42,585 nucleotides of DNA from Chitinispirillales bacterium (GTDB taxonomy: Bacteria > Fibrobacterota > Chitinivibrionia > Chitinivibrionales > Chitinispirillaceae): the NCBI GenBank assembly GCA_031281225.1, contig JAITFQ010000001.1, positions 1 through 42,585 of the forward strand, written 5' to 3'. Positions 24,320-32,795 of this stretch are shown one piece after another. Position 1 is the stretch's first letter. Each line of letters starts with the position of its first letter. The notes beneath the pieces are model-generated. The model saw nothing but the letters and a program-made list of their open reading frames with translations. It searched no databases and was not told where the DNA came from. The position numbers and the translations under genes are program-made.

Positions 24320-24415
24320 AGTCCCTCCCAAGGACAGGTTTTTTATTGATAATACGGTTAATCATTATTGTTCGCCCATGCAAGCGGCAGGCTGCCGCCC
24401 CTGCGGGGGTATTCG

Positions 24416-25204
24416 TCATTTCTGGAACATGTATTTAACGACGTTGCGCGACAGCAGCGCCAATACCACCGTCCCCGCGATAACAACTACCGAGAGCGCG
24501 TTGACCACCGGCGACACCCCGAAACGTATCATCGAAAAAATATGCAGCGGCAGCGTGGACGACCCCGGCCCTGATACAAAGAATGTTATTACAAAATCTT
24601 CAAGCGACAGCGTTACCGCAATCAAAAACCCCGACAAAATTCCCGGAAGCGCCGCCGGCAGTATCACCCGCGTCAGCGTTTGAAGCTCCCTCGCGCCCAA
24701 ATCGTACGCCGCCTCTATTATCGTAAAATCAAATTCCTCGAGGCGCGCCATAACCACTAAAAGCACAAACGGGATGTTAAAAGTCGTGTGCGCCAGAAAT
24801 ATTGTGAACAGGCTGAGCTGCAGCTTTATCCCCGCGAAAAAAATCAACAGGGAAACGCCAATGATAATTTCGGGGATCAATATAGGTATAAACGCCGCGA
24901 TTTTAATCAGCTTCTTAAAGCGGAATCTGTACCAGTACAGCCCGATTGCCCCCAGCGTCCCAATAATTGTGCTGACGGTGGCCGACGTGACGGCTATAAG
25001 GGCGCTGTTTCCGAACGAGCGCCACAGGTTGCCCGACTTGAAAAAAAGTTCGTCGTACCAGCGCAGGGAAAAACCGCCCCAGTTCATCATCCTGCTCTCG
25101 TTGAACGAGTAGACGACGAGAATCATCAGCGGCATATAGAGAAATATCATGACGAGCGTGAACATGCCAAGCGAAAATTTTCCGGTTTTGTTATTGCGTT
25201 TCAT
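24416..25204 (-). CDS. potC: Polyamine ABC transporter permease PotC
   Basis: A 262-residue inner-membrane permease with six membrane segments. The EAA coupling loop that contacts the ATPase is visible as EAAYDLGARELQTLTRVILP. The N-terminal MKRNNKTGKFSLGMFTLVMI and the motif PEIIIGVSLL are usual for PotC. The start overlaps the potB stop by 4 nt (ATGA). It pairs with PotB to form the channel. Confidence 0.94.
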   Translation of the reverse strand: MKRNNKTGKFSLGMFTLVMIFLYMPLMILVVYSFNESRMMNWGGFSLRWYDELFFKSGNLWRSFGNSALIAVTSATVSTIIGTLGAIGLYWYRFRFKKLIKIAAFIPILIPEIIIGVSLLIFFAGIKLQLSLFTIFLAHTTFNIPFVLLVVMARLEEFDFTIIEAAYDLGARELQTLTRVILPAALPGILSGFLIAVTLSLEDFVITFFVSGPGSSTLPLHIFSMIRFGVSPVVNALSVVVIAGTVVLALLSRNVVKYMFQK

Positions 25205-26082
25205 ATCCGCGCCCCCGCTTTAAAGGCTTTGGGGCGGTTTGACTCGCGGGACGTCTCCGCTGCCGAACGGTTCAGGCGCATAAAGATAAGCACCCCCAAA
25301 GTTGTCAGCATGGTCAGCGCCATCGACATCGACGCCGCGAGCGGCCAGTTTCGCGTGACAGTCAGCTCGCGGGCGATTACGTTGCCCAGCATGTAGGAGT
25401 GCGTGCCGCCGATGATCTGCGGGATGGCGTAGTTGCCAAACGCGGGGATGAAAACGAAAAGCACCGCCGTGGTTATCCCCCCCCTGATATTTGGGAGCAG
25501 TATGCGCGTTGTCGCCATAAACTTGGTCGCGCCCAGATCCCGCGCCGCCTCAACGAGCGAAAAATCGAACTTCTCTATTGTCGAATAGAGCGGGAGGATG
25601 GCGAACGGCAGGTATGTGTAAATTGTAACGAGGACTATGGCGTTGGTGTTGTACAAAAACTGTATATGCTCCGTAGTTAACCCCGCCGAGAGCAATATGT
25701 TATTGAGGATACCGTTATTCCCCAAAATTGCCATCCACGCGTATATTCTTATTAGAAAATTCGTCCAGAACGGAATTATCACTAACAGCAGAAAGAAATT
25801 TTTGTACTTGCTCCGCGCCATGTAATAGGCCGCCGGTATCGCGAGCGTAACCATTACCACGGTTGACGTAAGCGCGACCCAAAGCGTGTTTAGCGCTATC
25901 CTGAAAACTGTGGGGTTGTTGAGCGACGCGTAGGCGTCAAGCGAAAATTTGTGTATGACCCCGCCGTTAAAACCTCTCGTCAAAAAACTGTAATAGGCGA
26001 TTATGCTGATGGGTATCACAAAAAACAGCGCCAGCCAAAGGGTAACCGGCGTGACGTAGAGGGGGCCAAAATTTTTCCTCAC
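25201..26082 (-). CDS. potB: Polyamine ABC transporter permease PotB
   Basis: A 293-residue permease with six membrane segments and the EAA loop EAARDLGATKFMATTRILLP. The start is GTG 26082, overlapping the potA stop by 4 nt, with GGAGGA a few bases upstream. The region FWTNFLIRIYAWMAILG is the PotB-type second conserved block. With PotC it forms the membrane channel for spermidine or putrescine. Confidence 0.94.
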   Translation of the reverse strand: MRKNFGPLYVTPVTLWLALFFVIPISIIAYYSFLTRGFNGGVIHKFSLDAYASLNNPTVFRIALNTLWVALTSTVVMVTLAIPAAYYMARSKYKNFFLLLVIIPFWTNFLIRIYAWMAILGNNGILNNILLSAGLTTEHIQFLYNTNAIVLVTIYTYLPFAILPLYSTIEKFDFSLVEAARDLGATKFMATTRILLPNIRGGITTAVLFVFIPAFGNYAIPQIIGGTHSYMLGNVIARELTVTRNWPLAASMSMALTMLTTLGVLIFMRLNRSAAETSRESNRPKAFKAGARI

Positions 26083-27191
26083 GGCTCCTCCACTTCCACG
26101 ATGAAACTGTCGTTGTCATGCCACCAGATATACACCTTGTCTTTCCAGTTAATCGCCTTTTCGTCTGTGAAAAAACGCACGTGCTGCTTAAACACCCTGA
26201 ATACCACGCGGTCGTTTACCTTCACAAAAAATTTGCTCTGGAAGCCGGAATAAATCAGTTCGTCGACCTCGCCCTCAAGCTGGTTAAACCTGTCGTCGAG
26301 CGCCTTGTGCCTTTCGGTCGATATGCGGATTTTCTCCGGACGGATAGTCACCTTTACGCTGTCGCCGACGGACATCGGCTTGTCCCGGTCGACGATTATC
26401 GGCCCGACATCAGGGATTTCAACCCTGGCGCGGTTTTCTTCAAGTATTTCCGTCACTTTTCCGCCAAAATAGTTTGTCTCGCCGATGAAGTGCGCGACAA
26501 AAGGGGTGCTCGGGCTTTCGTAGATTTCAAACGGCGTGCCAACCTGCACGATCTCCCCCTCGTTCATCACCGCCACGCGGTCGGAAACGCTCAAAGCCTC
26601 CTGCTGGTCGTGGGTGACGTATATGAACGTAATGCCGATCGCGTCGTGTATCGAATCAAGCTCAATGAGCATGTGCTGGCGCAGCTTGGCGTCGAGCGCG
26701 GAGAGCGGTTCGTCGAGCAGCAGTACGCTCGGCTCGTTGATGAGCGCGCGGGCGATCGCCACGCGCTGCTTCTGGCCGCCCGACAACTGGGCTGGGAGCT
26801 TCTTCCCCTCGTTGGGCAATTTGACTAATTCGAGAAACCGCTGGACTTTGTCCCTGATGACGCCGTTCGGCGTTTTTTTGAGACGCAGCGGGAACGCCAC
26901 GTTTTCAAACACGGTCATGTGCGGGAACAGGGCGTAGGTCTGGAACACGGTGTTGACTGGCCGCCTGTTGGCCGCGATGGGTATCATGTCGCGCCCGTCG
27001 AGGAGCGCCGCGCCGGCCGTAGGTTCCTCAAAGCCGGCAATAATGCGCAACAGCGTGGTCTTGCCGCAACCTGATGGGCCGAGCAGGGAGTAAAACTCGC
27101 CCTTGTTGATTTCAAGGGACACGTTTTTTATCACGTGAAAATCGCCGAAATATTTTTCGACGTTTTTTATTGTTACTTGGCTGCCTTTCAC
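26079..27191 (-). CDS. potA: Polyamine ABC transporter ATPase PotA
   Basis: A 370-residue ABC ATPase that powers PotBC. Walker A is GPSGCGKTTLL, the Q-loop lies near NTVFQTYALFPH, the signature is LSGGQKQRVAIARAL, Walker B is VLLLDEPLSALD and the switch His is in YVTHDQQEALS. Residues about 240-370 form the TOBE regulatory domain. Start is GTG 27191 with GGAG eleven bases before it. It is the first gene of potABCD, so the operon promoter should be within 27192-27330, but no clear boxes were found there. Confidence 0.94.
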   Translation of the reverse strand: MKGSQVTIKNVEKYFGDFHVIKNVSLEINKGEFYSLLGPSGCGKTTLLRIIAGFEEPTAGAALLDGRDMIPIAANRRPVNTVFQTYALFPHMTVFENVAFPLRLKKTPNGVIRDKVQRFLELVKLPNEGKKLPAQLSGGQKQRVAIARALINEPSVLLLDEPLSALDAKLRQHMLIELDSIHDAIGITFIYVTHDQQEALSVSDRVAVMNEGEIVQVGTPFEIYESPSTPFVAHFIGETNYFGGKVTEILEENRARVEIPDVGPIIVDRDKPMSVGDSVKVTIRPEKIRISTERHKALDDRFNQLEGEVDELIYSGFQSKFFVKVNDRVVFRVFKQHVRFFTDEKAINWKDKVYIWWHDNDSFIVEVEEP

Positions 27192-27330
27192 GCTAGCGGC
27201 CGCTCCGTTCCTTAAATAGTCATTATCGTAAAATCCGGCACGGGCGGATACCGTCCCAGCCGGGGTATATCGTGTATAGCAAGAGATGAAATATAATTTA
27301 TTGGCAAGGGGAAAATGAATATTTTATTGA

Positions 27331-27360
27331 TAAAAAAACGGGCGGCAAAAACGCCGCCCG
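27331..27360 (-). terminator. Intrinsic terminator of the beta-propeller gene
   Basis: On the minus strand, CGGGCGGC (27360-27353) and GCCGCCCG (27346-27339) form a perfect 8-bp GC stem with a 6-base loop, followed by seven T (27338-27332). This is a textbook rho-independent terminator, 39 bases after the stop of the gene ending at 27399. It separates that gene from potABCD. Confidence 0.92.
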
Positions 27361-27398
27361 CGGATTGGTATCAACGCACAAAAATTTAACCCGCCCGT

Positions 27399-28376
27399 TT
27401 ACCGCCTGTACGGGTTGGACAGGCACAAAACGCCCTTCTCCATCGCGAACCACAGGTCGCCTTTTGAGTCCCGGTACATGCTGAACACCTGCTCCACCGG
27501 TATCCCGTGCCTGTTGCGGTCGGAGACCCACTCTTCTCCGTTGAATCTCAGGATTCCGTCGGCCGAGCCAAAGTATGTCCTGCGGGTATCGTTCATGATG
27601 GAGGTTATACCGGCCTGAATCTCCATGAACTGCCTCCACTCCCTGCCGTCGTACCTGTTTATGTCCCTGTCGCCCACCGCCGCCCATACGACGTCGGTAT
27701 TCGGCTCTATCCCGATGGCTCTCACCTGATTCCAGCTCATTCCGTTCCTCATGTTGTGGACGTCAAACTTCGTGCCGTCGAACACCGCTATCCCTCTGTC
27801 CGTGCCGATGTATATCCTGCCTCTTGAATCGGTCGCCATCGCGGTGACGTTATTTGACGGGAGGCCCTGTTCGGTTGTGAACGCCGTCCAGTTGCCGTCT
27901 CTGAACCGCGCCGCGCCCTGCTTGGTGCCGGCCCACACCTCGTTGCCGGAGCCGCGGGTCAGGGCGGTGATACTGTTGTCGGGGAGTCCGTTCTCCGTGG
28001 TGTAGGAGGTGAAATTATTGCCGGCCCGCATCGCGACCCCCTCCGCGCCGCCAATCCACACCCGCCCCGCGGCGTCGGTCATCATGCTCGTAATGCCGGT
28101 GGAGCCGATGTTGCCCATCCTCGGAAACTGCTGGTGGTTTCTGGTGTTTAGCGGCTGGCTGATAAGAATCTCTTCGGTAGCGTACCAAAGCACGTTATTC
28201 AAAACGGCAAAGGCCCTGACAGGCGAGTTGGACGCGATAATCTTGTACTCGTTGGGCCTTTCAAAACTCACCGAGTCGGGCTGCCGGGCATAGCCGGCGG
28301 AAGCGATGAAGCCAACAGCCATAACAGCCGCGGGGACAAGGCGCTTCGCGTTCATGGTCACTTTTAGTTTCAGCAT
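27399..28376 (-). CDS. Exported beta-propeller protein (two-component-regulator-type propeller repeats)
   Basis: A 325-residue protein with a signal peptide (MNAKRLVPAAVMAVGFIASA, cleavage near AGYA-RQ). The rest consists of about seven blades of some 40 residues, with repeats such as GLPDNSITAL / VWAGTKQGAARF and GLPSNNVTAM / IYIGTDRGIAVF. These are Reg_prop repeats, usually found in the periplasmic sensor half of hybrid two-component kinases. Here no membrane segment or kinase follows, so it is a free periplasmic propeller; its ligand is unknown. ATG 28376 has AAAGGAGG at the ideal distance. A clear terminator ends its transcript, so it is a single-gene unit. Confidence 0.88.
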   Translation of the reverse strand: MLKLKVTMNAKRLVPAAVMAVGFIASAGYARQPDSVSFERPNEYKIIASNSPVRAFAVLNNVLWYATEEILISQPLNTRNHQQFPRMGNIGSTGITSMMTDAAGRVWIGGAEGVAMRAGNNFTSYTTENGLPDNSITALTRGSGNEVWAGTKQGAARFRDGNWTAFTTEQGLPSNNVTAMATDSRGRIYIGTDRGIAVFDGTKFDVHNMRNGMSWNQVRAIGIEPNTDVVWAAVGDRDINRYDGREWRQFMEIQAGITSIMNDTRRTYFGSADGILRFNGEEWVSDRNRHGIPVEQVFSMYRDSKGDLWFAMEKGVLCLSNPYRR

Positions 28377-28505
28377 AAAACTTCCTCCTTTTTTTGGCGT
28401 AAAATATCAATTATATTCGGATTAACGTTTTTACGGATATTATGTTTATCATAGTATATATAAATAATGCCACAGGCGCGGTTCAATAAAAAAATCAAAA
28501 AACAT

Positions 28506-30785
28506 TTACCACTCGTTAACCCACGGAAATTCGTGGCCCGGTTCCGTCGCGGGCAGGCCCTCGTAGTCGTACCCCGGTGTGTTCGCGAGCATTTGGTATG
28601 TCCAGTAGTTACCCATGACCTTTTTTACGTAGCCGCGCGTTTCGAAGAAGCCGATGTCTTCTATAAACAGATCGCGCGGGGCGCCCCTGTGGCGGTCTTG
28701 CCATTTGACGGCGTTGTGAGCGCCGGCGTTGTAGGCGCACAGCATGAGGATATGGTCGCCGTCAAACTGGACTAAACGTTTGTGTATGTAATATGTGCCG
28801 AACCTTATGTTGTAATCATAGTTATACAGGGAATCGACCGCGTAAGCTTCATTTAGCTCCTTAGCTATGCCCTGGCCGGTGGCGGGCATGACCTGCATTA
28901 GGCCGACGGCGCCCGCCGGCGACACGATTTTGTCGTCAAAGATACTCTCCTGACGCATAACCGCGCTCACTAAGAGCGGGTCGACGTTAAACCGTTCGGC
29001 GTGCCTGGTTATGCTTGCCGCGTAGTACGGCGGGTAGAGTATCGTCAATACTTGCAGCGGCATTCTTTCCCTTTGCTCCATGGGGATACGCCACGCGAAG
29101 CGGCGAGCTACCCTGAACGCGCGGGCATTGCTGCCGGCGAGGGCGTAGGCGGTTGCTAAATCATACTGTAATTGTAGATTGGCGCTGTAATTGGTCTCGA
29201 AATTATTGAGAAAAAAGTCGGCCGGTTCCACCAGCCCCACAGTCAGAAGCGCCGCGCCGCGCCGTAGGTCGGTAGTGTCTTTGGACGTCAGCGCCCTTCT
29301 GGACGACGGCGACACCGAGTTGAGCCACGTCCGCATCTGCGCCTCCGGCATCTGCGCGGCTAACGGCGAAGTGATGATGTTTTGGGGCGTTTCCACGGCC
29401 GCCTCCCCCATGAGCTGCCTCGCGCGGTGGGCGTAGTAGTCGGTGGGGTCAAGCCGGCCGATACTGGCCCAAATTCTCTGCGCCTCCTCCGTCCTCCCCA
29501 TAGCCGCGTGGCTCTTGCCCTGCCAGAACATCCCAGCCCAAAGATAATTTGACTGCGGGTGCCTCCTCTGAAACGCGGCAAGGTGCGTGATCGTGCTGTC
29601 GTACATCCCCCGCCTGTAATAGCAGAGCGCGTGCCTGAGGTGCGCCTCTTCCGTCCGCCTGCCCCTCGTGTTGAAAATGCGCCTGTACGCGGCGGTCGCC
29701 TCGGGCAACTGCCCTCCTTCTTCGAGAAACCACGCCCGCAGCCACAAAATTTCCTGCGTCTGGGCGTGCGCCGGGAAGTGCCTGATGTGCTGATCGTACC
29801 AGCGCTGCATCTGATCGTTGTTACCCAGACTGCGGTACGCCCGCGCTATATTCATTAATACCTCGGACTCCGGCCCGTGCGTTGTGTTGTACCGCTTATA
29901 CAAATCGATAGCCTTTTGCCACTGCTGCCTGCCGTAGGCGATTTGCGCCGATAGCAAAAGCGCGCTTTTCGCGGGGACGGCGGTTGAAAAATCCGGCCGC
30001 CCCTGCGCCGCCGTGAGCATTCGCTCGGCCATCGGGAAGTTGCGGCAGCCGTTGGCCTGCGACGCGAGGGTGAAGATAAACTTGGTGGTCATTTTTGGAT
30101 CGGACGACCTGTTGCTGAATATCCGGTCGATAATCCCGCACGCTTCGCGCCTGTTGAGTTTGGGCAGGTGCTCCTCCATAATGGAGTCCGCCTCGGCAAG
30201 CTGTCCGGCGGTGATGAGCGAATCGCAAACCGCTTCAAGCCCCGCGGCGTCGAACAGGCGCTGCTGCCGCGTCCATCTGCGGTACTCGTCAAGCCATGCC
30301 TGCCCCGAAGCCATTGGCGTCCCGCCGTCAACAAGCTCCCTGACCTTCGCGAATATCTGCTGGCGGTACCTCGCCGGAAGCCCCGCGGCCCGCAACGCAG
30401 ACGCGTAAGCCGCCATGGCCTTGCGGCCGTCGCCCCCCGCGACCGCGATGTCGCCAAGCTGCTCCTGGGCAAGAGGGGCGAGGAGCGGGCTGCTTCTAAC
30501 GACGATGTTGAGCGACGTTTCCGCCGCCGCGTTGCCTAACCGGGCGTTTATCACCCCAAGTTTGAAATGACGCAGGAGCGTATCCGCCGCCAGCGTATCC
30601 CTCATCACAGCCCGCAGCGCGGCCTCCGGAGAGCCGGAAGCAAGTTCCGCGGTTCCCGACCAGCTCATTGGGACAGGCAGGCGTGGGGAAACCTGCGACG
30701 CGGCCACAGGCAAAAACCCGCCACAAAGAAACAATACCGCCGTAACAACGCCGGCATATACGATTTTTCGTGAATAATTTATCAT
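28506..30785 (-). CDS. Slt-type lytic transglycosylase with helical repeat domain
   Basis: A 759-residue periplasmic enzyme that cuts the glycan strands of peptidoglycan to 1,6-anhydro ends. Residues 1-30 are a signal peptide ending VAASQ. Residues about 50-560 are alpha-helical TPR-like repeats (for example GKSHAAMGRTEEAQRIWASI). The catalytic domain (about 595-730) has MRQESIFD with the catalytic Glu613, then SPAGAVGLMQVMPATG and LCAYNAGAHNAVKW, the three motifs of the Slt family. Its start codon is only 4 bases after the nucleotidyltransferase stop and has no visible RBS, so it may depend on translation of that gene. Confidence 0.9.
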   Translation of the reverse strand: MINYSRKIVYAGVVTAVLFLCGGFLPVAASQVSPRLPVPMSWSGTAELASGSPEAALRAVMRDTLAADTLLRHFKLGVINARLGNAAAETSLNIVVRSSPLLAPLAQEQLGDIAVAGGDGRKAMAAYASALRAAGLPARYRQQIFAKVRELVDGGTPMASGQAWLDEYRRWTRQQRLFDAAGLEAVCDSLITAGQLAEADSIMEEHLPKLNRREACGIIDRIFSNRSSDPKMTTKFIFTLASQANGCRNFPMAERMLTAAQGRPDFSTAVPAKSALLLSAQIAYGRQQWQKAIDLYKRYNTTHGPESEVLMNIARAYRSLGNNDQMQRWYDQHIRHFPAHAQTQEILWLRAWFLEEGGQLPEATAAYRRIFNTRGRRTEEAHLRHALCYYRRGMYDSTITHLAAFQRRHPQSNYLWAGMFWQGKSHAAMGRTEEAQRIWASIGRLDPTDYYAHRARQLMGEAAVETPQNIITSPLAAQMPEAQMRTWLNSVSPSSRRALTSKDTTDLRRGAALLTVGLVEPADFFLNNFETNYSANLQLQYDLATAYALAGSNARAFRVARRFAWRIPMEQRERMPLQVLTILYPPYYAASITRHAERFNVDPLLVSAVMRQESIFDDKIVSPAGAVGLMQVMPATGQGIAKELNEAYAVDSLYNYDYNIRFGTYYIHKRLVQFDGDHILMLCAYNAGAHNAVKWQDRHRGAPRDLFIEDIGFFETRGYVKKVMGNYWTYQMLANTPGYDYEGLPATEPGHEFPWVNEW

Positions 30786-30789
30786 TGGG

Positions 30790-31287
30790 TTAACGCCGTT
30801 TGATGTTTCGTGATTTTATTTCAAGAATCTTTTCCAAATGTTGCACATCGTTTAAATCCCGCTGACGCCCAGCCGCTTTTTTATTTTTAATCAAGTCAGT
30901 TAATGAGATAACTGGGATTTTAAGCCCGTCAATTTCCATAATTACCAAATTCGAATGCGCTTCTTCAAATGTAACACCAACCGTTGCTGTTATAATGTCG
31001 ATCCTTACCGGCGCAACCCCTATTTGAAAGATTGTGCCTTCTTTCGCAAAATCTTTTGCTGAGATATGGTCCATCGGCGCTCCAAATTTTTCGAGAGCCT
31101 TTATCACGCGGACTGAATTTTCCGGATTTGCCCAAACCCACAAATCCAAATCCTTTGTCGCACGCGGATACCCGTACGCCCCAACAGCACGCCCGCCAAT
31201 CAAAAGGAAACGCACATCTTCATCAATAAACGCGACGATCATGTCTTTGTAATCAACTTCCAGAATCATCTCTTCTAAAGCATTCAT
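30790..31287 (-). CDS. Nucleotidyltransferase of the MNT/DUF6036 type
   Basis: A 165-residue protein with a nucleotidyltransferase fold. GGRAVGAYGYPRATKDLDLWV gives the GG and D-x-D (Asp46, Asp48) of the active site, and VRIDIIT supplies the third acidic residue (about Asp97). Such short stand-alone domains often work as antitoxins that modify a toxin, or in small two-gene modules. The upstream gene overlaps it by 4 nt (ATGA). The C-terminus is basic (ISLTDLIKNKKAAGRQRDL is the usual end of this family). The partner here is not the common HEPN protein. Substrate unknown. Confidence 0.8.
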   Translation of the reverse strand: MNALEEMILEVDYKDMIVAFIDEDVRFLLIGGRAVGAYGYPRATKDLDLWVWANPENSVRVIKALEKFGAPMDHISAKDFAKEGTIFQIGVAPVRIDIITATVGVTFEEAHSNLVIMEIDGLKIPVISLTDLIKNKKAAGRQRDLNDVQHLEKILEIKSRNIKRR

Positions 31288-31538
31288 GCTACCCCCACGT
31301 TAATTTCAATAAGTTCGCCCCGACCGTCCCGATAAAATTTCTTTACAATATCACGCCTCAACGGACCGGCATAATCAACTTCTCCGCCACTGATACGCAT
31401 AAGCCGCATATTTGTTTCTCTGGTAATATCCCAGCATTCCTGCGGAGTCCCGTCAACAATGAACATATTGCTCTCCTCAAACTCAGGCGAACCCATTCTC
31501 ATTATTTTCACCACCGTCTTGTCCATACGCCTTTCCAT
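31284..31538 (-). CDS. Small partner protein of the nucleotidyltransferase
   Basis: An 84-residue soluble protein of no family I know. Start is ATG 31538, preceded by GGAGGGGG; another ATG at 31526 (MDKTVVKIMRMG) is possible. It is mixed alpha/beta, with C-terminal RDIVKKFYRDGRGELIEINV. Its stop overlaps the start of the nucleotidyltransferase by 4 nt, which suggests a coupled two-gene module similar to toxin-antitoxin pairs. Which of the two, if any, is toxic cannot be told from sequence. Confidence 0.65.
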   Translation of the reverse strand: MERRMDKTVVKIMRMGSPEFEESNMFIVDGTPQECWDITRETNMRLMRISGGEVDYAGPLRRDIVKKFYRDGRGELIEINVGVA

Positions 31539-31651
31539 AAACAACCCCCTCCCTCACCCCAAATTTTTAAATTTTTTAACACAAAATCCGCCCCCAAAAC
31601 ACCACTTGACAAAGCGGCTACCATGCAGGATACGAAGTACTTCGCCAAGTA

Positions 31652-31676
31652 TATATTATATCTCTGATATAATATA
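31652..31676. promoter_or_regulatory. Perfect 11-bp inverted repeat overlapping TATAAT on both strands
   Basis: TATATTATATC (31652-31662), TCT, GATATAATATA (31666-31676). The right arm contains TGATATAAT (extended -10) on the plus strand, and the left arm contains TATAAT on the minus strand. It is 114 bases upstream of the nucleotidyltransferase module. It could be a divergent promoter and an operator for a dimeric repressor; no -35 boxes are seen. Confidence 0.5.
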
Positions 31677-31698
31677 CTATGCGGGATACAGGTAAATC

Positions 31699-31727
31699 AA
31701 GGGCAGGATAAAAATCCAGCCCTTTTT
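31699..31727 (+). terminator. Hairpin with T-run in the folD leader region
   Basis: AAGGGCAGGAT (31699-31709) pairs with ATCCAGCCCTT (31714-31724), with one A-A mismatch, followed by a run of five T (31723-31727). It looks like a plus-strand terminator, but no plus-strand gene precedes it. It would end a short RNA starting at the palindrome 25 bases upstream, or it may be a relic. Confidence 0.45.
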
Positions 31728-31878
31728 GGGGTAAAACGCCCCAACTAAAATCTTTTAACAATCTTTGATTGTTTGTTGTGACGGCACAAGCCGACAATGT
31801 TAAATTTTCTAAATGATTGAGCCGTATCTCTCTTTTTCTGAAAAAAGTTGCAATCAGGTTGCGCAATACTTTATATTC

Positions 31879-31884
31879 TATAAT
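31879..31884 (+). promoter_or_regulatory. -10 box of the folD operon
   Basis: TATAAT at 31879-31884, with TTGCGC at 31859-31864 upstream (14-base spacing, shorter than standard). Transcription would begin near 31891, giving a leader of about 55 bases before the folD ATG at 31947. Confidence 0.45.
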
Positions 31885-31946
31885 AAGCTGTGGAGATTTT
31901 TATAATGTTAATGACAATCAACGATTCCCGGCAGGGGGTATTACCG

Positions 31947-32795
31947 ATGGCAATAGTATTAGACGGAAAATTACTGGCGAAAAATACCGAACAGGCGCTT
32001 GCCGACAGGGTTCGCCTGTTCAAGGATAAAACCGGCAGGGTCCCGCAGCTCGCGACCATATTAGTCGGCGACGATCCCGCTTCCGCGACATACGTCAAGA
32101 TGAAGGGCAACGCCTGCGCGCGGGTGGGGATGCTGTCGCAGAGGATTGAGATGGGGAAGGATACGGCGACGGGGCAGCTTGTTGACAAGATCGTGGCGCT
32201 CAATGACGACCCGCGGGTTGACGGGATTTTGCTCCAGCACCCCGTCCCGCGCCAAATCGACGAACGCGCCGCGTTTGAGGCTATTTCGTTAGATAAGGAC
32301 GTAGACGGCGTGACCTGCCTCGGGTTCGGGCGGATGTCTATGGGGTGCGCCGCCTACGGAAGCGCGACGCCGGCGGGGATTATGCGCCTGCTCAATCATT
32401 ATGAAATTCAGTTGGAAGGAAAGTTCGCCGTTGTCGTCGGCAGAAGCCCCATCCTCGGGAAACCGATGGCGATGATGCTTTTGGAGAGAAACGCCACGGT
32501 GGTTATCTGCCATTCAAGAACGGTCGGGTTGCCCGACATCGTGAGGCAGGCGGATATTCTCGTAGGCGCGGTAGGCAAGCCCGAGCTTATACGCGGCGAC
32601 TGGATTAAGGACGGCGCGGTGGTGATCGACGCCGGCTACCACCCCGGCGGCATAGGCGACATCGACCTGAAAGCCGCCGCGCTCAAAGCAAGCGCCTACA
32701 CACCGGTTCCGGGCGGGGTAGGGCCGATGACGATATCTACATTGATATTGCAGACGATGCAATCCGCCGAAATAACTGCGGGGGTGTCTGCGTGA
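31947..32795 (+). CDS. folD: Bifunctional methylene-THF dehydrogenase / methenyl-THF cyclohydrolase
   Basis: A 282-residue cytosolic enzyme that interconverts 5,10-methylene-, methenyl- and 10-formyl-tetrahydrofolate, supplying one-carbon units. The family motifs are [19 protein letters not shown] (Tyr and the catalytic Lys), [12 protein letters not shown], then [24 protein letters not shown] (nucleotide binding) and the closing [16 protein letters not shown] chose ATG 31947 (preceded by AGGGGG), since the 19 residues that an upstream reading from 31890 would add are not family-like. It overlaps era by 4 nt (GTGA). Confidence 0.95.
   Translation: MAIVLDGKLLAKNTEQALADRVRLFKDKTGRVPQLATILVGDDPASATYVKMKGNACARVGMLSQRIEMGKDTATGQLVDKIVALNDDPRVDGILLQHPVPRQIDERAAFEAISLDKDVDGVTCLGFGRMSMGCAAYGSATPAGIMRLLNHYEIQLEGKFAVVVGRSPILGKPMAMMLLERNATVVICHSRTVGLPDIVRQADILVGAVGKPELIRGDWIKDGAVVIDAGYHPGGIGDIDLKAAALKASAYTPVPGGVGPMTISTLILQTMQSAEITAGVSA

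Larger units (their letters stand above)
31539..31946. other. Gap with palindromes and control elements between the nucleotidyltransferase module and folD
   Basis: This stretch holds no supported gene. It contains a 12-bp palindrome CGAAGTACTTCG (31633-31644), a second perfect 11-bp inverted repeat (31652-31676), a hairpin with T-run (31699-31727), a pair of similar 12-mers CATGCAGGATAC and TATGCGGGATAC (starting at 31623 and 31679), and the likely folD -10 box (31879-31884). Both strands may start transcription from the palindrome. Confidence 0.6.

Noticed and set aside
24360-24415. GC-rich hairpin-like sequence between potC and potD
   Set aside because: Pairing is imperfect and no T-run follows; it may stabilise the mRNA but is not supported as a terminator.
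27180-27210. GCTAGC followed by GCGGCCGC (NheI and NotI sites) at the potA start, resembling a cloning junction
   Set aside because: The sites are joined smoothly to natural operon sequence and GC-rich context; coincidence is more likely than vector DNA.
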